Assembly: GCA_003551705.1 (NCBI GenBank) | Contig: PUNJ01000069.1 | Location: 1-37,611, forward strand | From: Chloroflexota bacterium | GTDB lineage: Bacteria > Chloroflexota > Dehalococcoidia > UBA2247 > RBG-13-53-26 | Direction: 5' to 3' | Length of the DNA: 37,611 nucleotides | Shown: positions 15,730 to 24,669 of the stretch, piece after piece | Layout of the letters: every line of letters begins with the position of its first letter | Position numbering within the stretch: the stretch's first letter is position 1 | Made by a program: the position numbers and the translations under genes | Notes under the pieces: model-generated | What the model was told of the DNA's origin: nothing | Seen by the model: only the letters and a program-made list of their open reading frames with translations | Databases searched by the model: none

Positions 15730-17520
15730 ATGGCTAAGAGTAGAGAGACAAAAACGACAGCAAAGATAGACAAACGAGTGGAAATACCTCGCATCGTCAC
15801 TGTTCAGCAACTTGCAAACCTGCTAGGGGTGGGGGGTGTTGAGGTCGTGAAGCAACTCATGGAAAACGGGGTTGTTGCTGGTTTGAACCAGGCTATCGAC
15901 TATGATACGGCTGCCATCGTGGCTGGTGATCTGGGCTTCGAACCGGCTGAGAAGCCGGAACTGGAGTCTATCCTCCCTCAAGCGGAAAGTGAAAGTGATG
16001 AGGACCAGCAACTGAGACCACCTATAGTTACCGTAATGGGCCACATCGACCATGGCAAGACCAGGTTGCTGGACGCCATACGCCAGGCTAATGTGATGGA
16101 TACCGAGGCAGGCAGCATTACCCAGCATATAGGAGCCTACCAGGCTGAGGTCAATGGAAGGAAGATCACCTTTCTGGACACACCCGGTCACGAAGCTTTT
16201 ACTGCCATGCGTGCTCGGGGGGCCAGAGTGACGGATATTGCCGTACTAGTTGTGGCAGCAGACGACGGGGTCATGCCCCAAACAAAAGAAGCCATCGCAC
16301 ATGCCAAGGCAGCGGGTATCCCCATTGTCGTGGCGTTGAACAAGATGGATAAACCGGACATCAATCTAGACCGGGTGAAGCAACAGCTCGCCGAGAACAA
16401 TCTTCTCATAGAGGAATGGGGGGGAGACACCATTTGCGTGCCCGTGTCTGCCAAGATGCAAAAAGGTATTCCCGACTTGCTTGAGAATATTCTTATAGTT
16501 GCAGAATTGCAGGATTTGAAAGCAAACCCGAAGGCACCCGCCAGCGGGGTAGTCGTCGAAGCACAACTCGATAAGACAAAGGGCCCTATGGCGACCGCGC
16601 TGGTTCAGAATGGCACTTTGGAGCCAGGCAGTGTCATCGTAGTGGGTGATACTTGGGGCAAGATCAAGGCCATGTTCAATGACGCTGGCAAGCGGGTAAA
16701 GAAAGCAGAACCCGCCACACCCGTTAAGATCTTGGGGCTTGGCAAGGTCCCACAAGCCGGAGACAGATTCACGGTAGTCAACAACGACAAGGTGGCCAAA
16801 GCCTGGGCGCAGAAGCAGCAGGAACAAAGGCAGGTCCTGTCGCAAAAGCCCACTCGGGCATTAAGTCTGGACAATTTGTTTGCGGATACTCCGGAAGGGC
16901 AGCCAAAGGAGCTAAACATCGTCCTCAAGACGGACGTCCAGGGCAGCATTGAGCCCATCCGGGACTCTCTTGAGAGACTTCAAAATGATGAGGTGAAAGT
17001 ACGAATCATCCATTCGGGTAGCGGCGGCATCACCGAAGGCGACGTTTTGCTGGCTCTTGCCTCTAAAGCAGTGATTATGGGATTCCAGGCACAACCCACA
17101 GTAGGTGCCCAGCGTATGGCAGAGCAAGAAGGCGTAGATATCAGGAAATATAACATCATTTACGATCTCCTCGACGATGTTGAGCGGGCCATGAAGGGGA
17201 TGCGAGAACCCGTATATGCCGAGGTTATTGAAGGTCATGCCGAGATTCGTGCAATTTTCTCTTCCAGCAAGTTCAAGAAAGCCGCCGGCGTTTACGTCAC
17301 CGATGGGAAGCTACGTAGAGACGCTCTGGTCAGGCTCATGCGCAAGGGCCAGGTTATTTACGATGGCCGGATGAGCAGTCTTAAACGCTTCAAGGACGAC
17401 GTAAAGGAAGTGACAACCGGCTTTGAGTGTGGTGTGGGAATAGAAGGTTACACCCAGTACGAAGAGGGCGACATAATCGAGGCTTACCGAATGGAGAGAG
17501 TGGATGAGCAGGCGCACTGA
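15730..17520 (+). CDS. infB: Translation initiation factor IF-2 (short form)
   Basis: GTPase that brings initiator tRNA to the ribosome. 596 residues, at the short end for bacterial IF-2, because the long N-terminal linker is reduced: an IF2-N-like segment (RIVTVQQLANLLGVGGVEVV, 21-40) is followed within about 60 residues by the G domain. G motifs: GHIDHGKT (104-111), DTPGHEAF (150-157), NKMD (204-207). Domains II to IV follow (GVVVEAQLDKTKGPMATALV; VLKTDVQGSIEPIRDSL; the C-terminal initiator-tRNA barrel ending YEEGDIIEAYRMERV). G1 has Ile where Val is usual. Its 3' end overlaps rbfA by 17 bases. Confidence 0.96.
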   Translation: MAKSRETKTTAKIDKRVEIPRIVTVQQLANLLGVGGVEVVKQLMENGVVAGLNQAIDYDTAAIVAGDLGFEPAEKPELESILPQAESESDEDQQLRPPIVTVMGHIDHGKTRLLDAIRQANVMDTEAGSITQHIGAYQAEVNGRKITFLDTPGHEAFTAMRARGARVTDIAVLVVAADDGVMPQTKEAIAHAKAAGIPIVVALNKMDKPDINLDRVKQQLAENNLLIEEWGGDTICVPVSAKMQKGIPDLLENILIVAELQDLKANPKAPASGVVVEAQLDKTKGPMATALVQNGTLEPGSVIVVGDTWGKIKAMFNDAGKRVKKAEPATPVKILGLGKVPQAGDRFTVVNNDKVAKAWAQKQQEQRQVLSQKPTRALSLDNLFADTPEGQPKELNIVLKTDVQGSIEPIRDSLERLQNDEVKVRIIHSGSGGITEGDVLLALASKAVIMGFQAQPTVGAQRMAEQEGVDIRKYNIIYDLLDDVERAMKGMREPVYAEVIEGHAEIRAIFSSSKFKKAAGVYVTDGKLRRDALVRLMRKGQVIYDGRMSSLKRFKDDVKEVTTGFECGVGIEGYTQYEEGDIIEAYRMERVDEQAH

Positions 17521-17875
17521 GCGCATCAATAACCTTATCCGCCAAGAGATAAGCGAGCTGTTGCAGCGTGAGATGCGAGACCCCAGACTGGCAGGGCTGG
17601 TCACCATAACAAGGGTCACTACTTCTCCGGACTTGCATCATGCCAAGGTATACGTAAGCGTGATTGGCACCAAAAAGAACGAACTTGAAGTAATTCAGGC
17701 GCTGACTTCCGCTAGCGGTTTCCTCCGAAAGGAACTAGGGAGGCGCGTCAGGATCAAGACGGTCCCTGAGTTGGCTTTCGCATACGATGAGGTTGTTGCC
17801 CAGGCATCTCATGTTCTCCAGTTGATCGAAGAGGTTTCAACCGAGACTGGAGAAGAAGACCCCAGTGAGCGTTGA
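17504..17875 (+). CDS. rbfA: Ribosome-binding factor A
   Basis: 123 residues with the RbfA opening SRRTERINNLIRQEISELLQ and the KH-like core (DPRLAGLVTITRVTTSPDLH, AKVYVSVIG). It binds the 30S subunit and helps mature the 5' end of 16S rRNA. The conserved Ala-Gly-Pro-type kink and the C-terminal strand KTVPELAFAYDE are present. The start lies within infB, and the 3' end overlaps truB by 11 bases, so infB-rbfA-truB should be translated as a coupled block. Confidence 0.93.
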   Translation: MSRRTERINNLIRQEISELLQREMRDPRLAGLVTITRVTTSPDLHHAKVYVSVIGTKKNELEVIQALTSASGFLRKELGRRVRIKTVPELAFAYDEVVAQASHVLQLIEEVSTETGEEDPSER

Positions 17876-18806
17876 TGGTATCCTCAACGTTGACAAACCC
17901 CCAGGCATAACGTCCTTCTCTGTGGTCTCGCGGCTGCGTCGCGCCAGCGGCGAGAAGCGTGTAGGTCATGCCGGCACTCTTGACCCCGATGCAACAGGTG
18001 TCCTTCTAGTCTGCTTTGGGCAAAGTACCCGTATGGTCGAGTTTCTATCGGGTGCTACAAAGACCTACCGCAGCACCTTCCGCCTCGGTATCGTTACGGA
18101 TACTTATGATGCTGCAGGCCGGATAGTGGAACATCACGATAGCTCCCATATCACCAGGGAACAGGTCAAGATGGCACTGAGTTCGTTCGAAGGCCCTATC
18201 GAACAGGTCCCTCCGATGTACAGTGCCGTTAAAGTCGAGGGCAAACGTCTCCATACCCTGGCTCGAGAAGGCATTGAAGTAACGAGAAAGAGCAGAAAAG
18301 TGAATATATATCGTGCGGAGGTGATTGCATGGCATCCTCCCTACCTGACGGTGGAGGTTGATTGCAGTGCCGGAACATATATACGCTCACTGGCTTATGA
18401 TATTGGCACCCTCCTTGGCTGCGGAGCTCATGTACATGACCTGGTCCGCCTGCGTAGTGAGCCATTCGACCTGGGCTGCGCCGTTCCTCTCCTGCACGCA
18501 TTGCATGTTTTTGTGCACGGGCATTGGAGACGCATGCTTCAGGCCATAGACGTAGCGCTGCTTGAACATGATGCGTTTGTGCTCGACAAACAGAAGGAAA
18601 CCATGGTGACAAACGGCCGCCGCATTCATCTGCCCCTATCCCAGCATGAAGACACCGCCTGCAACCTGGCTCGTGCTTATTCCATCGACGGTCGCTTTCT
18701 GGCCGTTTTGCGCCGCGAGAGACATGATGTCTGGCATCCTGATAAGGTCTTCGCAAGCAACCTGCTGGAGAACCATGTTGTCGACTCCTTCCAAGCCGGC
18801 TCTTGA
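17865..18806 (+). CDS. truB: tRNA pseudouridine(55) synthase
   Basis: Makes pseudouridine 55 in the T loop of tRNAs. 313 residues from a GTG start (MSVDGILNVDKPPGITSFSV). The catalytic motif VGHAGTLDPDATGVLL places the nucleophilic Asp at residue 40. YRSTFRLGIVTDTYDAAG, PPMYSAVKVEGKRLHTLARE and the CSAGTYIRSLAYDIG block are all standard TruB. The C-terminal part (about 230-313) resembles the PUA-like extension but is weakly conserved. It ends the nusA operon; the next gene converges from the opposite strand after a 72-base gap with no clear intrinsic terminator. Confidence 0.94.
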   Translation: MSVDGILNVDKPPGITSFSVVSRLRRASGEKRVGHAGTLDPDATGVLLVCFGQSTRMVEFLSGATKTYRSTFRLGIVTDTYDAAGRIVEHHDSSHITREQVKMALSSFEGPIEQVPPMYSAVKVEGKRLHTLAREGIEVTRKSRKVNIYRAEVIAWHPPYLTVEVDCSAGTYIRSLAYDIGTLLGCGAHVHDLVRLRSEPFDLGCAVPLLHALHVFVHGHWRRMLQAIDVALLEHDAFVLDKQKETMVTNGRRIHLPLSQHEDTACNLARAYSIDGRFLAVLRRERHDVWHPDKVFASNLLENHVVDSFQAGS

Positions 18807-18878
18807 CAAAAGCCTGCCCATACTCATATATTGCAATGGTTTACCAACCAGGGTAGAGCCCGTTCAGCATCTCTTGAA

Positions 18879-19547
18879 TTAAGCAGGTCTTGGTTGGGAC
18901 AGGATGGTGAGAAGCTCCAAGGGATGGGACTCCAGCATGAGCTGGATTTCACCTTCTTCCAGCCCGGCACCTCTGGCAATACAGTTAGCCAATGGAGCCA
19001 TGATCAGGTCTGAACCAGTATGAGAATCGGAATTGAGCAGAAGCTTGGCCCCGGATGTCCCGGCAATTTTGACGACATGGCCGTTAGCCAGGCAATGTCC
19101 CTTACGGGCGCTGATCTCCAAGAATATGCCTGCAGCAGCAGCAAGCACTCCTTCTTCGGCAGTCAGGAGCCCGGGATGAGCCAGTATATCGACATGCTTG
19201 GACTGTACGGCGGCCAGGTTGGTACCGGGCTCTACGGGCTCCACCAGGGTTTCACCGTGTACCACAACTATCTTGGCTCCAAGGTATTTGGCATGTCTAG
19301 CCGCATCAGCTATGGCGCCGGCTGGCACATGGGTCAGTTCAACTCCAGGAATGGCGACAATGTTCCAGTGACTACTGGCAATGGCGCAGTCTTCACTGAC
19401 CTCATGAATTACCCGCTCAAGAGAGCCCAAGCCCACGTGATCAGTGATGGCGATGGCTTTGTAGCCATTCTCAACCGCTCGCCGGATGAGTTCGACAGGA
19501 GTAAGATCTCCGTCACTTAGCGTAGAATGAGTATGGAAATCAAAAAT
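18879..19547 (-). CDS. PHP-domain metal-dependent phosphoesterase, apparent AUU start
   Basis: 222 residues of the polymerase-and-histidinol-phosphatase (PHP) fold, with the metal-binding motifs DFHTHSTLSDGD, ITDHV, GVELTHV, VVVHGE, HVDILAHPG and LNSDSHTGSD in order. Family members hydrolyse phosphoesters such as histidinol phosphate, nucleotides or RNA ends; the substrate is unknown. The first motif is encoded upstream of the only usual start (GTG at 19436), so the protein must begin earlier. In frame before Asp-Phe-His there is no ATG, GTG or TTG up to the divergent promoter; an ATT at 19547-19545 lies nine bases after GGGAGG and is the best start. This leaves MFDFHTH or similar as the N-terminus. 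It is convergent with truB and divergent from the stress-protein gene. Confidence 0.85.
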   Translation of the reverse strand: MFDFHTHSTLSDGDLTPVELIRRAVENGYKAIAITDHVGLGSLERVIHEVSEDCAIASSHWNIVAIPGVELTHVPAGAIADAARHAKYLGAKIVVVHGETLVEPVEPGTNLAAVQSKHVDILAHPGLLTAEEGVLAAAAGIFLEISARKGHCLANGHVVKIAGTSGAKLLLNSDSHTGSDLIMAPLANCIARGAGLEEGEIQLMLESHPLELLTILSQPRPA

Positions 19548-19553
19548 GGGTAG

Positions 19554-19582
19554 TTGCCTCCCGCCTGAGTTTAGGCTATAAA
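19554..19582 (+). promoter_or_regulatory. Promoter of the universal stress protein and inositol-lipid genes
   Basis: TTGCCT (19554-19559), a 17-base spacer and TATAAA (19577-19582). Its -35 overlaps the Shine-Dalgarno of the divergent PHP gene, so the two genes share a very compact control region. Confidence 0.6.
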
Positions 19583-19601
19583 TATAACACAGGAGGACGT
19601 G

Positions 19602-20114
19602 TTGAACAAGGAAGCTGCTGATCTGCAGCCGGTGTTCTTCAAGAAGATTCTTGTCCCCCTAGATGGCTCGCAGCTCGGGGAGGCTGCTTTGCCTTACGCC
19701 GCAAAACTGGCGGTCGTGAACAACGCGGAAATCACCTTGCTGCAGATTGTCACCACCAACCAGGACTTGGCCTTAGCTGAGAGCTACACGTCCAGCATGG
19801 GTCAATTGTCCGAAGAGTATGTGCAACATGCAATGAGCCAGGCCACGCAGTACCTCAACCGGATCAAGATGCTTCTTGAGACCAAGGACATCCCTGTTCA
19901 CGCCCATGTCGAAATCGGTTTTCCTGCAGAACAGATCATAAACTATGCCAGGGAACATGAAATTGACATGATAGCCATGTCGACTCATGGCCGCAGTGGA
20001 ATAAACAGGTGGTTAGTCGGCAGTGTTGCCGACAAAGTGATGCGCGCTTCGAGCGTGCCTGTTCTCATGATCCGGGCTTCGGGTAAGAGCTTAGAGAAAG
20101 AGAGGCAACCATAG
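19602..20114 (+). CDS. Universal stress protein (UspA family)
   Basis: 170 residues of the ATP-binding Usp fold: [20 protein letters not shown] at the N-terminus and the nucleotide loop [20 protein letters not shown] (G-x2-G-x9-G-S) near the C-terminus. Usp proteins bind ATP or AMP and support survival under stress; the individual role is unknown. The TTG at 19602 is chosen over the adjacent GTG at 19599 because AGGAGG is then five bases away instead of two. The inositol-phosphate synthase gene starts 23 bases after the stop, so it may be the first gene of that operon. Confidence 0.88.
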   Translation: MNKEAADLQPVFFKKILVPLDGSQLGEAALPYAAKLAVVNNAEITLLQIVTTNQDLALAESYTSSMGQLSEEYVQHAMSQATQYLNRIKMLLETKDIPVHAHVEIGFPAEQIINYAREHEIDMIAMSTHGRSGINRWLVGSVADKVMRASSVPVLMIRASGKSLEKERQP

Positions 20115-20137
20115 GACGGGAAAGGAGAACTAAGAAG

Positions 20138-21247
20138 TTGGGGAAGATAAATGTGGCCATAATAGGTGTGGGCAATTGTGCTTCCTCCCTGGTACAGGGC
20201 ATCCAGTACTATCGGAATGCAAAGAATGATGACCACATACCCGGGATAGTGCACCCCGTACTGGGAGGGTACCACATAAGAGATATTAATTTTGTGGCTG
20301 CCTTCGATATTGACAAGAATAAAGTTGGTCTGGACCTGGCTGAGGCCATTTTCGCCCCTCCCAACAACACTTACAGGTTTTCCGATGTTCCGGCTTCGGG
20401 CGTAAAGGTCGACAGAGGTATGACCCACGACGGGCTGGGCAAATACCTGGTCGAGATTATTCAGAAAGCACCGGGCTCAACCGCAAATGTAACAGAAATC
20501 CTCAAGGCTACAAAGACTGACGTAGTCATCAATTACCTGCCAGTGGGCAGCGAGGAGGCGACCAAGTGGTACGTGGAACAGGTCTTGAATGCCGGCTGCG
20601 CCTTCATAAACTGTATACCGGTGTTCATCGGCCGGGAGAAGTACTGGCAGGGGCGATTTGCAGACAGGGGACTGCCCATAATAGGCGATGATATAAAATC
20701 ACAGGTTGGTGCCACCATCACGCACCGGGTCCTCACCAGGCTCTTCCGAGAGCGTGGAGTCAAGTTGGAGAAGACCTATCAATTGAATTTCGGCGGGAAC
20801 ACTGACTTTTATAACATGCTGGAACGGGAACGCCTTGAATCAAAGAAGATATCAAAGACCAATGCAGTTACCTCCCAGTTGGATTTCGAAATGCACTCGG
20901 ACGACATCCATGTTGGTCCGAGCGACTATGTTCCCTGGTTGCTTGATCGAAAGTTCTGCCACATACGAATGGAAGGACGCACCTTCGGCGACGTGCCGCT
21001 GAGCCTGGAACTAAAACTCGAAGTCTGGGACAGCCCAAACTCCGCTGGCGTAGTTATCGACGCTATAAGGTGCAGCAAGATTGCCTTGGAGAGAGGCCTG
21101 AGCGGGACCCTGGTCGGACCATCCGCCTATTTCATGAAGTCTCCGCCAGTCCAGTACTCCGATAACGAAGCCCGGACGATGGTTGAGGAATTCATCGATG
21201 GCGCCAACAGCAATACTCTACCCGAGCGACAGATGGAACAGGGCTAG
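20138..21247 (+). CDS. ino1: Inositol-3-phosphate synthase (myo-inositol-1-phosphate synthase)
   Basis: 369 residues, the prokaryotic-length form. It converts glucose 6-phosphate to inositol 3-phosphate with bound NAD. Seen: Rossmann motif [16 protein letters not shown] at the N-terminus, [33 protein letters not shown] with the catalytic lysine region, and [20 protein letters not shown], which are strongly conserved. The start is a TTG with AAAGGAG ten bases upstream; no ATG fits in frame before the Rossmann strand. The two following genes encode a phosphatidylinositol-mannosyltransferase-like enzyme and a CDP-alcohol phosphotransferase, so the product probably feeds inositol phospholipids rather than a compatible solute. 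Confidence 0.93.
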   Translation: MGKINVAIIGVGNCASSLVQGIQYYRNAKNDDHIPGIVHPVLGGYHIRDINFVAAFDIDKNKVGLDLAEAIFAPPNNTYRFSDVPASGVKVDRGMTHDGLGKYLVEIIQKAPGSTANVTEILKATKTDVVINYLPVGSEEATKWYVEQVLNAGCAFINCIPVFIGREKYWQGRFADRGLPIIGDDIKSQVGATITHRVLTRLFRERGVKLEKTYQLNFGGNTDFYNMLERERLESKKISKTNAVTSQLDFEMHSDDIHVGPSDYVPWLLDRKFCHIRMEGRTFGDVPLSLELKLEVWDSPNSAGVVIDAIRCSKIALERGLSGTLVGPSAYFMKSPPVQYSDNEARTMVEEFIDGANSNTLPERQMEQG

Positions 21248-21268
21248 ATTGGTCAGGTACCGCGAACA

Positions 21269-22384
21269 ATGAAGATTGCCATGGTGTCACCCTACGATTA
21301 CGCCTATCCGGGGGGCGTAAATTCACACATATCCAATCTCAGCAGTGAAATGGCCAAGATGGGGCATCAGGTCAAGATCCTGGCGCCCTGCTCCAATAAG
21401 AAGAAACTCCCACACCTGGAAGAGGTAATACCGCTGGGCAAGACCATACCTTATCCCTCTAACGGCTCCATTGCCAGGCTTACATTGTCCTGGTGGCTCA
21501 CACCCAGGATCAAGTCCCTCCTTGAAGAGGAAAAGTTTGATATCATTCATTTCCACGAGCCACTGTTTCCATCCCTCCCTTGGATGGTCCTGCCGTCATC
21601 CAGGTCCATCAATATAGGAACCTTCCATGCTTTCTACAAGCGTTCCTTCGGATATCGCTTCTGGAAGCCTTTGTGCAGACGTTACTATAACAGGTTGCAC
21701 GGAAAGATCGCTGTTTCCCAGTCCGCTAAGCGTTTCGTGTCAAAATACTTCCCCAGTGATTACCATATAATACCTCACGGAGTCGATGTGCACCGCTTCT
21801 CTGCCGAGGTCCAGCCCTTCGATAAGTACCTTGACGGCAAACTCAATATCCTCTTTGTCAGCCGCCTGGAAGGCCGCAAGGGCATACACTATCTGTTGAA
21901 GGCATATCGAATTGTCAAGAAGGCGTTTCCCGATTCGAGACTCCTGGTAGTGGGGCCCGGTAACCCCTCCAGGTACAGCGACTGGGTGCACGCAGTAAAA
22001 CTGAAGGACGTCGTCTTTGCAGGTTACGCTTCCTATGATGATCTACCACGTTACTACCGGACAGCCGACATCTTCTGTGTGCCTGCCGTCGGAAGAGAAA
22101 GTTTTGGCATAATCTTGCTTGAAGCTATGGGAGCCGGCAAACCCATAGTAGCCACGAGTATAGATGGTTATGCCGATGTAGTAGCCCACGGCACTGAAGG
22201 GCTCCTTGTCCCACCCAAGAACGTCAAAATGCTCAGCGAAGCGCTACTAGTGCTACTTCGGGATGAAGAACTGCGCCTTGAAATGGGACGGAGAGGAAGA
22301 GAGAAGGTAGAGAAGCTTTCTTGGACAGATATAGCCAGGCGTACCCTGGCATATTATGAGGAAATTCTGAAGGGACAACCGTAG
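21269..22384 (+). CDS. Glycosyltransferase family 4, PimA-like (phosphatidylinositol mannosyltransferase candidate)
   Basis: 371 residues. The N-terminus MKIAMVSPYDYAYPGGVNSH with its GGV loop, IIHFHEPLFPSLPW, FHAFYKRS and the C-terminal GT-B half (ILFVSRLEGRKGIHYLLKA; E-x7-E in ESFGIILLEAMGAGKPIV) match GT4 retaining transferases, closest in style to PimA, which adds mannose from GDP-mannose to phosphatidylinositol. Placement between inositol-phosphate synthase and a phosphatidyl-inositol-phosphate-synthase-like gene supports this, although another lipid acceptor is possible. The stop overlaps the next start by one base (TAGTG), so they are translationally coupled. The ribosome site is weak. 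Confidence 0.87.
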   Translation: MKIAMVSPYDYAYPGGVNSHISNLSSEMAKMGHQVKILAPCSNKKKLPHLEEVIPLGKTIPYPSNGSIARLTLSWWLTPRIKSLLEEEKFDIIHFHEPLFPSLPWMVLPSSRSINIGTFHAFYKRSFGYRFWKPLCRRYYNRLHGKIAVSQSAKRFVSKYFPSDYHIIPHGVDVHRFSAEVQPFDKYLDGKLNILFVSRLEGRKGIHYLLKAYRIVKKAFPDSRLLVVGPGNPSRYSDWVHAVKLKDVVFAGYASYDDLPRYYRTADIFCVPAVGRESFGIILLEAMGAGKPIVATSIDGYADVVAHGTEGLLVPPKNVKMLSEALLVLLRDEELRLEMGRRGREKVEKLSWTDIARRTLAYYEEILKGQP

Positions 22385-22977
22385 TGGGGCTACCTGAGAT
22401 TCGCCACAGAGTGGCACATCTATCCACTTTCTGGCTGGTCAATATTCTTAAGAAGACAAAGCTCACCCCCAATGCTCTGACACTCATTGGCCTTCTCGGC
22501 AGCTTCGTGGCTGCCGCTCTCGTCGCCTGGGAGTACTTCCTTCTGGGCGGTATCATTGTCTTGCTGGCAGCCGCCTTTGACCTCTTCGACGGTCCGTTGG
22601 CCCGCATTACAGGCCGAGTCAGCAAATTCGGCGCCCTGCTGGATTCTGTAAGTGACCGCCTCAGTGAAGCTGCCGTGCTGCTGGGCATTCTGATTGTCTA
22701 CCTGCAACAGGATGCTTTCTGGGAACCTGTAGTGGTCTACCTTACGCTGGCAGGTTCGGTTATGGTAAGCTACACCAGAGCACGAGCCGAGGGTCTGGGG
22801 CTCAAATGCGAAGTCGGCCTTTTCACCAGAGCTGAAAGGGTGATCGTGCTGGCCTTGGGAATCATGTTGGCGCAGTGGTTCGCCGCTTCCCTATTGATAA
22901 CTCTGAGCCTGCTGGCCGGGCTTTCCTGGATGACAACTTTGCAGCGAATGGTCTATATTATGAAACCTACAGATTAA
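22384..22977 (+). CDS. CDP-alcohol phosphatidyltransferase (phosphatidylinositol-phosphate synthase candidate)
   Basis: 197 residues, an integral membrane enzyme with about five to six hydrophobic segments. The catalytic signature D-x2-D-G-x2-A-R-x8-G-x3-D-x3-D is complete: Asp66, Asp69, Gly70, Ala73, Arg74, Gly83, Asp87, Asp91. Such enzymes transfer a phosphatidyl group from CDP-diacylglycerol to an alcohol. With inositol-phosphate synthase and a PimA-like transferase in the same operon the most economical acceptor is inositol phosphate, as in actinobacterial PgsA1. Phosphatidylglycerophosphate synthase is the main alternative. The start is GTG, overlapping the previous stop. Confidence 0.87.
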   Translation: MGLPEIRHRVAHLSTFWLVNILKKTKLTPNALTLIGLLGSFVAAALVAWEYFLLGGIIVLLAAAFDLFDGPLARITGRVSKFGALLDSVSDRLSEAAVLLGILIVYLQQDAFWEPVVVYLTLAGSVMVSYTRARAEGLGLKCEVGLFTRAERVIVLALGIMLAQWFAASLLITLSLLAGLSWMTTLQRMVYIMKPTD

Positions 22978-23048
22978 TATCGTTTTCTGGTATGCTATTG
23001 TGGCAAATCCCCAGACAAGGGAGACTCAAATCTTGAAAGGAGCACGAC

Positions 23049-23231
23049 ATGGGCGATGACAAGTTTCAATGGAGCTTCATCGGTGTGGCTGTTCTGGCAA
23101 TCCTTCTTGTAATCCTGGCGGCAGCCGGCCTCATCCCTGCCTGGTTCATTGCCATCGCAATAATCGGGGGTATTGCAGGAGAGGTGGCGCTAATCCGTTT
23201 CTGGGGCAAAGATTACATGAGCCGGTTATAG
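23049..23231 (+). CDS. Small two-segment membrane protein (60 aa)
   Basis: Not a named family. 60 residues with a strong AAAGGAG site before the ATG. After a charged start (MGDDKFQWS) there are two hydrophobic stretches (FIGVAVLAILLVILAAAGLI and WFIAIAIIGGIAGEVALI) split by a Pro/Trp turn, then a short basic tail (GKDYMSRL). A hairpin-like membrane topology is expected. It sits between the inositol-lipid genes and purA, 71 bases after the phosphatidyltransferase, and could be an accessory of that membrane enzyme. A candidate -10 (TATGCT) occurs near 22991, so it may also have its own promoter. Confidence 0.75.
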   Translation: MGDDKFQWSFIGVAVLAILLVILAAAGLIPAWFIAIAIIGGIAGEVALIRFWGKDYMSRL

Positions 23232-23268
23232 GGCACCGCATGGTAGGCAAGCTTGCATGTGAGGATAG

Positions 23269-24558
23269 ATGCCGCTCATAATTGTTGTTGGCGTGCAGTG
23301 GGGTGATGAGGGGAAGGGGAAGGTCATAGACCTTCTCGCAGAGAACGCAAAAGTGGTAGCCCGCTTCTCAGGCGGAGCCAATGCGGGACATACCGTATGC
23401 AATCCTCATGGGAAATTCAAGTTGCACCTGGTCCCGTCGGGCATATTCTATCCTCACGCAACTTGCATCATCGGTAACGGAGTCGTTGTATCGCCAACCA
23501 TATTGCTGGAGGAAATCGACCAGGTCCGGGCCAAGGGCATCGATTGTTCAAAATTGAAAATCAGCACACGTGCCCACCTGGTCATGCCCTATCATGTTCT
23601 GCTAGACCAGCTTGAAGAAGAATCGAGAGGAAGCAAAGCCATCGGGACCACTCGAAATGGTGTGGGTCCTGCGTATATGGACAAGGCAGCCAGGCTTGGG
23701 ATACGAGTGGGTGACCTGCTGCAGATAAACGAGCTTCTCGACAGACTGCGCTTTGTTTTGGAGCAGAAAAACCCTATTCTGACCAAGGTCTATGGAACGC
23801 CGCCGCTCTCCCTCAACGAGATCTATGAGCAATGCTGCTGGTTTGGTGAGAAGCTGGCACCTTTCATAGCCGATACCACGCCCCTCATACCTGGTGCCTT
23901 GGAAAAAGGTGAAATCGTCCTCATGGAAGGAGCTCAGGGGGCATTGCTCGATATTGATTTCGGCACCTATCCATATGTGACCTCATCGTCCCCTGTTGTA
24001 GCAGGGGCATTTGTGGGCTTGGGACTGAGTCCTGCCAGGTATCCCATCGATTATGTCCTGGGCATTTTGAAAGCTTATACTACAAGAGTCGGTAGCGGGC
24101 CCATGCCTACGGAGATCCATGACGAGACCGGCCGGTTAATCCGAGAACAAGGTAATGAGTACGGATCAACCACGGGACGACCCCGGCGGTGCGGCTGGTT
24201 CGATGCAGTGGCCGTCCGGTTCAGCCACGCGATCAATGGGTTTTCTGGGTTTGCACTTACCCGGCTTGATGTTCTGGACACCCTCTCAGAGGTAAAGATA
24301 TGCACAGCCTACAAGATAGATGGAGATACGCTGCATGATTTCCCCAGTAGCGCCGCCTTGCTGGAAAAATGCACGCCGGTGTATGAAGTTATGCCGGGAT
24401 GGCAGACCCCTATATCTCATGTTCGACGTTTCACGGACTTGCCCAAAGCGGCACAAGCATATGTCACCAGACTTGAAGAGCTCACGTCATGCCCGATGGA
24501 TATCATCTCTGTAGGGCCCGAGAGAGAAGAAACGATCACCGTTCGCTCCATCTTCTAG
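23269..24558 (+). CDS. purA: Adenylosuccinate synthetase
   Basis: 429 residues, the usual length. Joins IMP and aspartate using GTP in AMP biosynthesis. Conserved blocks: IIVVGVQWGDEGKGKVIDLL (GTP loop with catalytic Asp), FSGGANAGHTV with the catalytic His, GTTRNGVGPAYMDKAARLGI, FGTYPYVTSSSPVVAG, TTGRPRRCGWFDAVAVR and the C-terminal LEELTSCPMDIISVGPERE. The ATG at 23269 has a GAGGAT site. It follows the small membrane protein by 37 bases. An ordinary housekeeping gene with nothing anomalous. Confidence 0.97.
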   Translation: MPLIIVVGVQWGDEGKGKVIDLLAENAKVVARFSGGANAGHTVCNPHGKFKLHLVPSGIFYPHATCIIGNGVVVSPTILLEEIDQVRAKGIDCSKLKISTRAHLVMPYHVLLDQLEEESRGSKAIGTTRNGVGPAYMDKAARLGIRVGDLLQINELLDRLRFVLEQKNPILTKVYGTPPLSLNEIYEQCCWFGEKLAPFIADTTPLIPGALEKGEIVLMEGAQGALLDIDFGTYPYVTSSSPVVAGAFVGLGLSPARYPIDYVLGILKAYTTRVGSGPMPTEIHDETGRLIREQGNEYGSTTGRPRRCGWFDAVAVRFSHAINGFSGFALTRLDVLDTLSEVKICTAYKIDGDTLHDFPSSAALLEKCTPVYEVMPGWQTPISHVRRFTDLPKAAQAYVTRLEELTSCPMDIISVGPEREETITVRSIF

Positions 24559-24638
24559 CATTACCGTAGACCAGTCTCTTTAGCCCGATTATCCCTGCGC
24601 AAAAGCTGAATACTTTCCTATTCTGGTCATGTATGCTT

Positions 24639-24644
24639 TATAAT
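24639..24644 (+). promoter_or_regulatory. -10 element of the ruvB promoter
   Basis: TATAAT at 24639-24644 in the gap after purA; a weak TTTCCT lies 19 bases further upstream. Transcription would start near 24651, about 19 bases before the chosen ATG. Confidence 0.4.
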
Positions 24645-24669
24645 CAAACGGTAACGGGTGTTTATTTGT

